DNA of 23,267 nt from an uncultured Lachnospiraceae bacterium (GTDB lineage Bacteria > Bacillota > Clostridia > Lachnospirales > Lachnospiraceae): assembly GCA_910588655.1 (NCBI GenBank), contig CAJUPJ010000048.1, positions 1-23,267 on the forward strand, written 5' to 3'. This document shows positions 9,209-16,597 of this stretch, piece by piece; positions within the stretch are counted from its first letter, which is position 1; each line of letters opens with the position of its first letter. The position numbers and the translations under genes were made by a program. The notes under the pieces were generated by a model. It was not told the origin of the DNA and made no database searches. It was given only the letters and a program-made list of their open reading frames with translations.

Positions 9209-10375
9209 TTATTTTAATAAGCTGCCTGATATTACCATACGCTGGACTTCTGAAGTTCCTTCGTAGATTTCTGTAATCTTGGCATCACGCATCATACGCT
9301 CTACATCGTACTCCCTGATATAACCATAACCACCATGTAACTGTACTGCCTTTGTTGTAACTTCCATTGCAACTTCTGCAGCATAAAGTTTAGCCATAGC
9401 AGCTTCTACAGAATAAGATACTTTAGCACCCTCTGCGAATTCCTGTTTCTTCATGGCAGCTTTGTATACAAGGTGTCTTGCAGCTTCTACCTTTGTAGCC
9501 ATGTCAGCAAGCTGGAACTGTGTGTTCTGCTGCTGTGCAATAGTACGGCCAAACTGCTTTCTTTCCTTTGTATACTCAATTGTCCTCTCTAATGCGCCTT
9601 CTGCAATTCCGAGAGCCTGTGAAGCGATACCAATACGTCCGCCGTCAAGAGTATGCATAGCAATAGGGAAACCTTTTCCCTGTGCCCCTAAAAGGGCGTC
9701 CTTTGGAATACGGCAATCCTGGAAAATCAACTCATATGTAGAAGAACCACGGATACCCATCTTCTTTTCCTTTGTACCAAATGAGAAGCCAGGTGTTCCT
9801 TTCTCTACGATAAATGCAGAGAATGATTTAACTTTCCTTCCTCTCTTTTCAACAACATCTGTATAAGCAATTACAATGTATATATCAGCAACTTCACCGT
9901 TTGTGATGAAGCACTTGGAACCATTAAGCACCCACTCATCGCCATCGAGAACAGCCTTTGTCTGTACGCCCTGGGCATCTGTACCTGCACCTGGCTCTGT
10001 AAGCCCGAATGCACCTATTTTCTTGCCGCTTGCAAGGTCAGGAAGATATTTCTTCTTCTGCTCTTCTGTACCATATGTAAGGATTGGGTCAGCGCAGAGT
10101 GATGTATGTGCAGATACAACAACACCTGTTGTTGCACAAACCTTTGAAAGTTCCTCAACACACATTACATATGTTAAGATATCACAACCCTGTCCGCCAT
10201 ACTCCTTAGGTACAGGAATACCCATAAAGCCGTATTTTCCCATTTTCTTAACTGTGTCCATTGGGAAATGCTCAGTTTCGTCAACCTCCTGAGCTAAAGG
10301 CTTAACTTCTGTTTCAGCGAAATCTTTGAAAAGCTGTCTCGCCATCTCATGCTTTTTACTTAATGTAAAATCCAT
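9209..10375 (-). CDS. bcd: Butyryl-CoA dehydrogenase (short-chain acyl-CoA dehydrogenase)
   Basis: A 388-residue acyl-CoA dehydrogenase. It starts MDFTLSKKHEMARQL. The FAD-contact segment FGLTEPGAGTDAQG lies near 133-146, LHGGYGYIREYDVERMMRDAKI near 345-365, and the catalytic base is Glu372 in YEGTSE, the position used by short-chain enzymes. It reduces crotonyl-CoA to butyryl-CoA with electrons from EtfAB. The protein is cytoplasmic, although the bifurcating complex functionally feeds membrane Rnf through reduced ferredoxin. The ribosome binding site is AAAGGTGG. It is fourth in the operon, and its 94-nt gap to hbd holds two hairpins. Confidence 0.95.
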   Translation of the reverse strand: MDFTLSKKHEMARQLFKDFAETEVKPLAQEVDETEHFPMDTVKKMGKYGFMGIPVPKEYGGQGCDILTYVMCVEELSKVCATTGVVVSAHTSLCADPILTYGTEEQKKKYLPDLASGKKIGAFGLTEPGAGTDAQGVQTKAVLDGDEWVLNGSKCFITNGEVADIYIVIAYTDVVEKRGRKVKSFSAFIVEKGTPGFSFGTKEKKMGIRGSSTYELIFQDCRIPKDALLGAQGKGFPIAMHTLDGGRIGIASQALGIAEGALERTIEYTKERKQFGRTIAQQQNTQFQLADMATKVEAARHLVYKAAMKKQEFAEGAKVSYSVEAAMAKLYAAEVAMEVTTKAVQLHGGYGYIREYDVERMMRDAKITEIYEGTSEVQRMVISGSLLK

Positions 10376-10403
10376 GCCTTCTTATACCACCTTTCATAAA
10401 TTT

Positions 10404-10463
10404 ATACTGGCTGTCCAGTATTCTTATATAATCCATTATAAGCTGTGCCATATATGGCATAGC
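10404..10463 (-). other. Two intercistronic hairpins between hbd and bcd
   Basis: ATACTGG-CTGT-CCAGTAT (10404-10421) and TGCCATATATGGCA (10446-10459, extendable to 10442-10463). Neither is followed by a T-run, so they are not terminators. They may mark RNA processing or differential stability within the butyrate mRNA. Confidence 0.5.
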
Positions 10464-10469
10464 AGATGT

Positions 10470-11312
10470 TTATTTCCTGTAATCATAGAAACCAATGCCT
10501 GTCTTCATGCCAAGCTTGCCAGCACGTACCATCTTCCTAAGAAGTGTGTGTGCACGGTATTTTGAATCCCCTGTTTCATTATAAAGGACATCCATAATAG
10601 CAAGGCAGATATCAAGACCAACTAAATCACCTAAAGCAAGAGGTCCCATTGGATGGTTTGCACCAAGTTTCATAGCTGTGTCAATACCTTCTACAGAAGC
10701 AATTCCTTCTGCATAAATGCCTACAGCTTCATTAATCATTGGAATAAGAATCCTGTTTACTACAAAGCCAGGAGCTTCCTTAACTTCTACAGGAGTCTTG
10801 CCGATTGCCTTTGAAATTTCAATTACTTTATCATTTACTTCATCAGTAGTGTTCTCTCCACGGATTACTTCAATAAGCTTCATAACAGGAGCTGGATTGA
10901 AGAAGTGCATTCCAATTACAGGCCTGCTTATTCCAGCACCAATTTCTGTAACTGAAAGTGATGATGTATTTGTTGCAAAAATGCAGTTTTCATTCTTGCA
11001 GATTTCTTCTAACTCCTTAAATGTCTGCTTCTTGATATCCATAACTTCAAGTGCAGCTTCAACAATTAAATCACAGTCTGTACAAATCTCTTTTGTACCA
11101 GTTGTAATTTTTGCAAGAATAGCGTCAGCAGCAGACTGCTCCATCTTGCCTTTTGCAATTCTCTTTTCAAATCCCTTAGCAATTTTGTTTTTACCGTTTG
11201 CAGCAAACTCTTCGTTGATATCACATAAATAAACTTCGTATCCCTCTGTCTGTGCAAATGCCTGTGCAATGCCTGAACCCATTGTACCTGCGCCAATTAC
11301 TCCAACTTTCAT
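10470..11312 (-). CDS. hbd: 3-Hydroxybutyryl-CoA dehydrogenase
   Basis: A 280-residue NAD(P)-dependent dehydrogenase. The Rossmann motif GAGTMGSG is at 8-15. Catalytic His136 lies in GMHFFNPAPVMKLIEVI, with the supporting Ser in NTSSLSVTE and Asn in FVVNRILIPMINEA. The C-terminal domain motif HPMGPLALGDLVGLD is present. It reduces acetoacetyl-CoA to 3-hydroxybutyryl-CoA. A GGAGG ribosome binding site stands 7 nt before the ATG. It is third in the operon, after crt. Length and motifs are normal. Confidence 0.96.
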   Translation of the reverse strand: MKVGVIGAGTMGSGIAQAFAQTEGYEVYLCDINEEFAANGKNKIAKGFEKRIAKGKMEQSAADAILAKITTGTKEICTDCDLIVEAALEVMDIKKQTFKELEEICKNENCIFATNTSSLSVTEIGAGISRPVIGMHFFNPAPVMKLIEVIRGENTTDEVNDKVIEISKAIGKTPVEVKEAPGFVVNRILIPMINEAVGIYAEGIASVEGIDTAMKLGANHPMGPLALGDLVGLDICLAIMDVLYNETGDSKYRAHTLLRKMVRAGKLGMKTGIGFYDYRK

Positions 11313-11469
11313 TTTATAACCTCCATATATTTATTTGTTTATTCTTTCCTGCCCCGTGGCATAAAAGAACAAGACAATTTACATGTATTGCTTATATTAC
11401 TATTACACGTTTACATGATGTCCATACATTTCTATGTATACTGGCTTTATTAAATCCGTTAATTTATAA

Positions 11470-12261
11470 TTAGCAGTTCTTAAATGGAACTACTTTTAAT
11501 TTCTTTTCCTTGTCTTTTTCAAGGAAATTGCCCATTCCTGCTTTCTGGTCTTCTGTTTCAAAGCAGTCACCAAAAAGTTTCTCCTCTATTACAAGTGCGC
11601 TGTCCATATCTGTCTGGAGACCGTCATTAATAGCCTTCTTGCAGTTACGTACTGCGATAGGGGCATTCATTGCAATTGTAGCAGCAAGCTTTTCAGCCTG
11701 TGGTATAAGCTCTTCAGCAGGATATACTGCATTAACCAGTCCAATGCGGCATGCTTCATCTGCTTTAATATTCCTTGCAGAATAGATAAGCTGTTTAGCC
11801 ATTCCAGGGCTTACAAGCCTTGCAAGCCTCTGTGTCCCGCCAAAACCTGGTGTAATTCCAAGTCCTGCTTCTGGCTGGCCAAATACTGCATTCTCTGAAC
11901 AGATACGTATATCACAGCTCATTGAGATTTCACAACCGCCACCAAGTGCAAACCCGTTAATTGCTGCAATTACAGGGATTGGGAATGTTTCAAGCTTGCG
12001 GAACACATCATTGCCCTTCTTGCCAAAAGCTTCGCCTTCAGCTTTAGTGAGTGTGCTCATTTCCCCTATATCTGCACCTGCAACAAATGACTTGTCCCCT
12101 GCACCTGTAAGGATAAGGCATCTTACTGTATTTAAATCAACTGCATCAAGTGCAGCATCAAGTTCTTCAAGAACCTGGCTGTTTAATGCATTTAAAGCCT
12201 TTGGACGGTTAATTGTAATTGTTGCAACCATGTCCTTAACTTCATATAAAATGAATTCCAT
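11470..12261 (-). CDS. crt: Crotonase (3-hydroxybutyryl-CoA dehydratase)
   Basis: A 263-residue enoyl-CoA hydratase/isomerase family protein. The oxyanion-hole segments are FVAGADIGEM (59-68) and GFALGGGCE (103-111). Both catalytic glutamates are present: Glu111 in GGGCEISMSCD and Glu131 in FGQPEAGLGITPGFGGTQRL. It dehydrates 3-hydroxybutyryl-CoA to crotonyl-CoA. The ribosome binding site is AAAGGAG, 8 nt before the ATG. It is second in the operon, with a 133-nt gap from thl and a 157-nt gap to hbd. Confidence 0.96.
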   Translation of the reverse strand: MEFILYEVKDMVATITINRPKALNALNSQVLEELDAALDAVDLNTVRCLILTGAGDKSFVAGADIGEMSTLTKAEGEAFGKKGNDVFRKLETFPIPVIAAINGFALGGGCEISMSCDIRICSENAVFGQPEAGLGITPGFGGTQRLARLVSPGMAKQLIYSARNIKADEACRIGLVNAVYPAEELIPQAEKLAATIAMNAPIAVRNCKKAINDGLQTDMDSALVIEEKLFGDCFETEDQKAGMGNFLEKDKEKKLKVVPFKNC

Positions 12262-12299
12262 TATAATTACTCCTTTATAACCTTTATATTTTATAATCC

Positions 12300-12344
12300 A
12301 GGCTTTCTAAGCCTGCACCATATGGAATACAGGCATTTTGCCTG
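12300..12344 (-). other. Two intercistronic hairpins between thl and crt
   Basis: AGGCTT-TCT-AAGCCT (12300-12314) and CAGGCA-TTT-TGCCTG (12330-12344) lie in the 133-nt gap between thl and crt. No T-run follows on the minus strand. They may be processing or stability elements, or weak attenuators separating thiolase from the remaining genes. Confidence 0.5.
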
Positions 12345-12394
12345 CATCCTGCTATGATGCATAAATCTTATGTTTATATAGTGCCAGTAACGGA

Positions 12395-13588
12395 TTAATA
12401 CTTTTCAACAACTGTTGAGCAGCCCATGCCGCCACCGATACAAAGTGTTGCAAGACCCCTGTTTGCCCCTGTTTTCTGCATCTCATGGAGAAGTGTAACA
12501 AGGATACGGCAGCCTGAAGCGCCTACAGGATGTCCAAGTGCAATAGCACCGCCATTTACATTTAACTTGCTAAGGTCGAATCCAAGGTCTTTACCAACTG
12601 CAACAGACTGTGCAGCAAAAGCTTCGTTTGCTTCAATAAGGTCAAAATCATTAATTGACAGACCTGTCTTTTCAAGTACCTTCCTTGTAGAAGCAACAGG
12701 GCCTACACCCATAATTGAAGGGTCAACGCCGCCAAGTGCACCTGCTACAAATGTAGCCATTGGTGTAACACCAAGTTCTTTTGCTTTCTCTTCGCTCATA
12801 ACAACAACTGCAGCAGCGCCGTCATTAATGCCTGATGCATTACCTGCTGTAACAACACCGCCTTCTTTGCCAGAGCAGCATTTTAAATTGCTTAAGCCTT
12901 CAGCAGTAGTTCCAGGACGTGGGCCTTCATCCTTTGCAAACATAATTGGTTCTTTTGTCTTTCTGTCAACACCTGTCTGCACAGGAACGATTTCATCATC
13001 AAACTTGCCTGCATTAATAGCAGCTTCACATTTCTGCTGGCTGTTTGCAGCAAATTCGTCGAGCTCTTCACGTGTAAGCCCCCACTTCTCTGCAACATTT
13101 TCTGCTGTAATCATCATGTGGTACTGGTTAAATGCATCCCATAATGCGTCATTAACCATTGTGTCCACTAATTTGCCATTGTTCATACGGTAACCATAGC
13201 GGCCCTGCATCATTGCATATGGAGCCATAGACATATTTTCCATACCGCCTGCTACAACGATATCAGCATCTCCTGCCTGTATCATCTGTGCAGCCATGTT
13301 TACACAATTAAGTCCTGAACCACAAACAACGTTCACTGTAACTGCTGGGGTTTCAATTGGCAGTCCTGCTTTAATGGAAGACTGGCGTGCAACGTTCTGT
13401 CCAAGGCCTGCCTGTATAACACAACCCATATATACATGGTCAACCTTGTCCTTTGGTACACCAGCCCTCTTAAGAGCTTCCTCAATAACTATAGAGCCCA
13501 GGACAGGAGCTGGAGTTTTACTTAATCCTCCACCCATTTTACCAATTGCAGTACGGCATGCGCCCGCTATAACTACTTTCTTTGCCAT
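12395..13588 (-). CDS. thl: Acetyl-CoA acetyltransferase (thiolase)
   Basis: A 397-residue biosynthetic thiolase. The nucleophile is Cys89 in NVVCGSGL. The NEAFAAQ and GHPVGASGCR motifs (catalytic His) and the final Cys in CIGGGMGCS are all present. It condenses two acetyl-CoA to acetoacetyl-CoA, the first step of butyrate formation. I start it at MAKKVVIAGACRT, 11 nt after a perfect AAGGAGG (13600-13606). The longer frame to 13627 would place the start upstream of that site. It is the first gene of the operon, with its own promoter and a leader of about 160 nt. Confidence 0.96.
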   Translation of the reverse strand: MAKKVVIAGACRTAIGKMGGGLSKTPAPVLGSIVIEEALKRAGVPKDKVDHVYMGCVIQAGLGQNVARQSSIKAGLPIETPAVTVNVVCGSGLNCVNMAAQMIQAGDADIVVAGGMENMSMAPYAMMQGRYGYRMNNGKLVDTMVNDALWDAFNQYHMMITAENVAEKWGLTREELDEFAANSQQKCEAAINAGKFDDEIVPVQTGVDRKTKEPIMFAKDEGPRPGTTAEGLSNLKCCSGKEGGVVTAGNASGINDGAAAVVVMSEEKAKELGVTPMATFVAGALGGVDPSIMGVGPVASTRKVLEKTGLSINDFDLIEANEAFAAQSVAVGKDLGFDLSKLNVNGGAIALGHPVGASGCRILVTLLHEMQKTGANRGLATLCIGGGMGCSTVVEKY

Positions 13589-13756
13589 AATACTTAATTC
13601 CTCCTTATAATTGAATTCCGACAGCATAAGTAATCTGTAACCTGTACTTTTCTATGTTTCTGGTACAGATTCTGGTGTTACTGCCATTTCCTGCGCCCCT
13701 TATGGCAGACAGGCTGGCTGTAACGTTATTATATACTTTAGGCAATCTTCCTAAAT

Positions 13757-13785
13757 ATCATATATCAAATCTGCAAAAATGGCAA
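13757..13785 (-). promoter_or_regulatory. Promoter of the butyrate operon
   Basis: On the minus strand TTGCCA (13780-13785) and TATGAT (13757-13762) are 17 nt apart. The transcript leader (about 13589-13750) contains a hairpin CTGCCAT / ATGGCAG (near 13687-13708) and a second one, CTGTAC / GTACAG (near 13643-13668), so some leader regulation is possible. A second TATAAT (13728-13733) has no -35. Confidence 0.5.
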
Positions 13786-13873
13786 GGTTTTTTCACATAT
13801 TCTATACATAATTTGAGATTTTTTAACAAAATTTATCAAAAATACACAAAACTGGGTGCTTTTGGAAATTCCA

Positions 13874-14338
13874 TTATCCATTATTTTTAAGGAGCTCCCT
13901 TTTCTTTGTATCAAATTCTTCCTGTGTAATAATACCATTATCCATAAGCTCTTTATATTCTTTTAACAATGAAATTATATTTTGTTCTGGAATGCCTGTA
14001 CTTTGCTGCTTATTATATTTTATGCTCTCTTCCCTGCTTTTACCACAGCCACATGTAGAAACAATGTCTTCATTCAGTGAATGGCAGAACGGGCACTCCC
14101 AGCCGTCATTTTTTAATATATCCCTTCCACGCATTTTTTCTAAAAATATATCCTCCTGGTATGTATCCCTTTGCAGCTCCGGCTTTGACACCGCTGTTGC
14201 AAAAGCTGCCCCGCTGAATAAAAATCCCTTCCAGAACCAGCTATCATAATAACCCTTATCCTGCATAACCCTGTTTGTAATAATTCCCCAGAATGTTCCC
14301 TGTACAACAAATACTATAATTACAAAAAATAATATTAT
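13874..14338 (-). CDS. Membrane-anchored zinc-ribbon/SHOCT-domain protein, apparent ATA start
   Basis: Starting at 14338 the protein would have 154 residues. A first membrane helix (LFFVIIVFVV..) and a second hydrophobic stretch (SWFWKGFLFSGAAFATAV) come first. A four-cysteine zinc ribbon (CPFC-x9-CGC) follows, then a C-terminal SHOCT domain (LLKEYKELMDNGIITQEEFDTKKRELL). SHOCT domains are short oligomerisation-type modules found at the ends of many small membrane proteins; the function here is unknown. The first in-frame ATG (14266) has no ribosome binding site and would cut off the first helix. A strong GGAGGAG sits 5 nt before an in-frame ATA at 14338, just after a textbook promoter. Either AUA is used or the start was lost by an ATG-to-ATA change. 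Confidence 0.65.
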   Translation of the reverse strand: MILFFVIIVFVVQGTFWGIITNRVMQDKGYYDSWFWKGFLFSGAAFATAVSKPELQRDTYQEDIFLEKMRGRDILKNDGWECPFCHSLNEDIVSTCGCGKSREESIKYNKQQSTGIPEQNIISLLKEYKELMDNGIITQEEFDTKKRELLKNNG

Positions 14339-14371
14339 TGTATCTCCTCCCTTGATATTTACTTTAAATAC

Positions 14372-14400
14372 ATTATATACACAAAAAATAAACCCGTCAA
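14372..14400 (-). promoter_or_regulatory. Promoter of the SHOCT-domain gene
   Basis: TTGACG (14395-14400) and TATAAT (14372-14377) on the minus strand, with exactly 17 nt between. This is the best sigma-A-type promoter in the window. The short leader (about 27 nt) contains only the GGGAGGAG ribosome binding site, which fixes the start of translation near 14338. Confidence 0.75.
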
Positions 14401-14409
14401 TAAATAATT

Positions 14410-14971
14410 GGGGATAATTTGCAGTTATCTTTTACTGGCTGACGGACGCAGGGTTTCCATGTTCCGCTAAATTATTATTCTATTACAGGGCACGCTTGCG
14501 CTACGTTAGCCCACGCAGCAGTGCATAGTATCCCCTATGCCGCAAAAAAATAACATTTTTGCGGCATTGAGTACGGGATACAAGCACTGGCGGGTCTAAA
14601 GTGTCCCTGTAGTAGAATAATAATTAGCCAGAACATTGGAAACCTGCTGTACTCTGGCAAAATTACAGAAAATCCACATATAGGTAATAATATAACTGGA
14701 AATTATGTTGTGTAAAATATTATTCAGACAGAAGGAAATCCTATGATATCTGTTTTGTATTGATAAATAATTATCACATAATAATTCCCAACACCCAATT
14801 TACAGTTATTCTGTTATTCCAGGTTTTATTTTAAATTTACAATGGCAGGTTTTGTTCCAGATGCCAGCAATATTCCATAAAAGGGGCACTTTTTATGGAA
14901 TATTCTGGTTCTGGTATGCAAAACCGTCCGCTATCAATAAAACACAGGATAACTGCAAATTACCCATCCCC
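14410..14971. repeat. Repeat copy R2 (composite foldback element)
   Basis: The left end GGGGATAATTTGCAGTTATC (14410-14429) matches in inverted form GGATAACTGCAAATTACCCATCCCC at 14947-14971. Unit a has a core at 14486-14609 inside a stem of about 40 bp (14450-14485 with 14610-14646; CTAAATTATTATTCTA pairs with TAGAATAATAATTAG). It ends at ATAACTGGAAATTATG (14692-14707). Unit b (14797-14963) is a reduced form in which AATATTCCATAAAA (from 14870) folds on TTTTATGGAATATT around a bare GGGGCACT. R1 has the same two-unit order and shares a 20-mer (1858-1877 and 14692-14711) and CAGACAGAWGGAAAT between the units. No ORF is supported. Confidence 0.75.
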
Positions 14972-15020
14972 TTCTTTGAATTTAAGATTGACGCATATGT
15001 CTAAATCATGGTATTTTATA

Positions 15021-15026
15021 TATAAT
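15021..15026 (+). promoter_or_regulatory. Possible -10 box of the but gene
   Basis: TATAAT at 15021-15026 in the context TTTATATATAATAAG. A TTGACG at 14988-14993 is 27 nt away, too far to be its -35; a TGTCTA at 14998-15003 is at a usable distance but matches poorly. Confidence 0.3.
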
Positions 15027-15129
15027 AAGTTATACCAGGAATACCAGTAACATTCCTGGGACAACCACTTTATTTTTAAGACAGACAAAATAAACACCAC
15101 ATTACTGTGGCGCATTAAGGAGGTTAATT

Positions 15130-16473
15130 ATGGATTTTAAAGAAATGTATTCACAAAAGCTGGTGTCAGCAGATGAGGCTGTAAAGGTAATAAACTCTGG
15201 TGACTGGGTAGATTACGGATGGTGTGTAAGCACCCCTGTAGCACTTGATGCTGCATTTGCAAAACGCCTTCCAGAACTTACAGATGTAAACATAAGGGGT
15301 GGGATTCTGTGCCATGTGCCAGAAATTTATAAAATTGACAACCCGGCAGAGCATTTTACATGGAATTCATGGCATATGGGCGGCATTGAAAGAAAAGCTA
15401 TTGCACAGGGATTTTCTTTCTACAGCCCTATACGTTACAGTGAACTTCCAAGATATTACTATGAGTCAAGCACCCCTCCACGCGTAGCAATGTTCCAGGT
15501 TGCACCTATGGATAACCACGGCTTCTTTAACTTCGGGCCTAATGCTTCACATATGGAAGCATGTTGTAAGATGGCTGATATTATAATTGTGGAAGTAAAC
15601 CAGAATATGCCAAGATGCCTCGGGGGCTTTGGTGAAGGCGTACATATTAATGATGTTGCCATGATAGTTGAGGGGGACAACCCTGCAATAGATGAACTTG
15701 GCGGTGGTGGTGCTGCAACGCCTGTTGATGAAGCTGTTGCAAAATATATCGTTAATGAAATCCCTGATGGTGCATGCCTCCAGCTTGGCATTGGCGGTAT
15801 GCCAAATGCAGTTGGTTCGCTTATTGCAAAGTCTGACTTAAAAGACCTTGGTGTACACACAGAAATGTATGTTGACGCATTTGTTGATATTGCAAAAGCT
15901 GGAAAAATCACAGGTACAAGAAAAGGCATTGATAAAGGACGCCAGGTATATGCCTTTGGTGCGGGCACAAAGAAACTGTATGACTATGTTAATGACAACC
16001 CAGAGTGCATGAGTGCACCTGTAAGTTACACAAACGATATACGTTCTATTTCTGCACATGATAACTTTATGTCAATAAACAATGCTGTAGATATAGACCT
16101 TTATGGACAGGTAAATGCAGAATCAGCAGGCACAAAACAGATAAGCGGTGCTGGCGGCCAGCTTGACTTTGTACTTGGTGCTTACCTTTCTAACGGCGGC
16201 AAAAGCTTTATCTGTATGTCTTCAACATTTACAACAAAAGATGGCACAGTACAGTCCCGCATTAAACCTACATTAAGCAACGGCTCTATCGTTACAGACA
16301 CACGTGCCAATGTACACTATTTTGTAACAGAATATGGTATAGTAAACTTAAAAGGGCTTTCAGCATGGCAGAAAGCAGAAGCAATTATTTCAGTTGCACA
16401 TCCTGATTTCAGGGACAGCCTGGTTGCAGAAGCAGAGAAGCTTAAAATATGGAGAAACAGCAACAAGAAATAG
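15130..16473 (+). CDS. but: Butyryl-CoA:acetate CoA-transferase
   Basis: A 447-residue family-I CoA-transferase of the 4-hydroxybutyrate/butyryl-CoA group. It has GFGEGVHINDVAMIVEGDNPAIDELGG near 166-192, the GIGGMPNAVGSLI turn (220-232), catalytic Glu245 in GVHTEMYVDAFVD, and the C-terminal GQLDFVLGAYLSNGGKSFI and YFVTEYGIVNLKGLS motifs. It transfers CoA from butyryl-CoA to acetate, giving butyrate and acetyl-CoA, the final step in many gut Lachnospiraceae. A perfect AAGGAGG (15117-15123) stands 6 nt before the ATG. It is transcribed away from the butyrate operon, separated by the SHOCT gene and repeat R2, and ends at a bidirectional terminator. The substrate is inferred from resemblance and context; 4-hydroxybutyrate CoA-transferase is the alternative. 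Confidence 0.9.
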   Translation: MDFKEMYSQKLVSADEAVKVINSGDWVDYGWCVSTPVALDAAFAKRLPELTDVNIRGGILCHVPEIYKIDNPAEHFTWNSWHMGGIERKAIAQGFSFYSPIRYSELPRYYYESSTPPRVAMFQVAPMDNHGFFNFGPNASHMEACCKMADIIIVEVNQNMPRCLGGFGEGVHINDVAMIVEGDNPAIDELGGGGAATPVDEAVAKYIVNEIPDGACLQLGIGGMPNAVGSLIAKSDLKDLGVHTEMYVDAFVDIAKAGKITGTRKGIDKGRQVYAFGAGTKKLYDYVNDNPECMSAPVSYTNDIRSISAHDNFMSINNAVDIDLYGQVNAESAGTKQISGAGGQLDFVLGAYLSNGGKSFICMSSTFTTKDGTVQSRIKPTLSNGSIVTDTRANVHYFVTEYGIVNLKGLSAWQKAEAIISVAHPDFRDSLVAEAEKLKIWRNSNKK

Positions 16474-16528
16474 ATGATATGATTGTGGAAATTGCGCAGC
16501 AATATAGCAATCCGGAGCATCAGTTTAT

Positions 16529-16571
16529 AAAAAGACCGGTTTCCCTTATAACAGGGGAAACTGGTCTTTTT
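16529..16571. terminator. Bidirectional intrinsic terminator between but and the chemoreceptor gene
   Basis: A 17-bp stem with one G-T pair (AAAAAGACCGGTTTCCC / GGGAAACTGGTCTTTTT) around a 9-nt loop. A-runs and T-runs on both sides let it end but on the plus strand and the chemoreceptor gene on the minus strand. Confidence 0.88.
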
Positions 16572-16597
16572 AATTATATATTATATGCTGGCTGTAT

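Noticed and set aside
12426..13193. Long plus-strand frame opposite the thiolase gene, and similar frames opposite etfA, bcd, hbd and the chemoreceptor gene
   Set aside because: These are antisense shadows of strongly biased coding sequence; no ribosome binding sites or recognisable domains.
14999..15009. GTCTAAATCAT shared with 22902-22912, both just outside repeats R2 and R3
   Set aside because: Only 11 nt and two occurrences, with different distances to the repeat ends; not enough to call a site.
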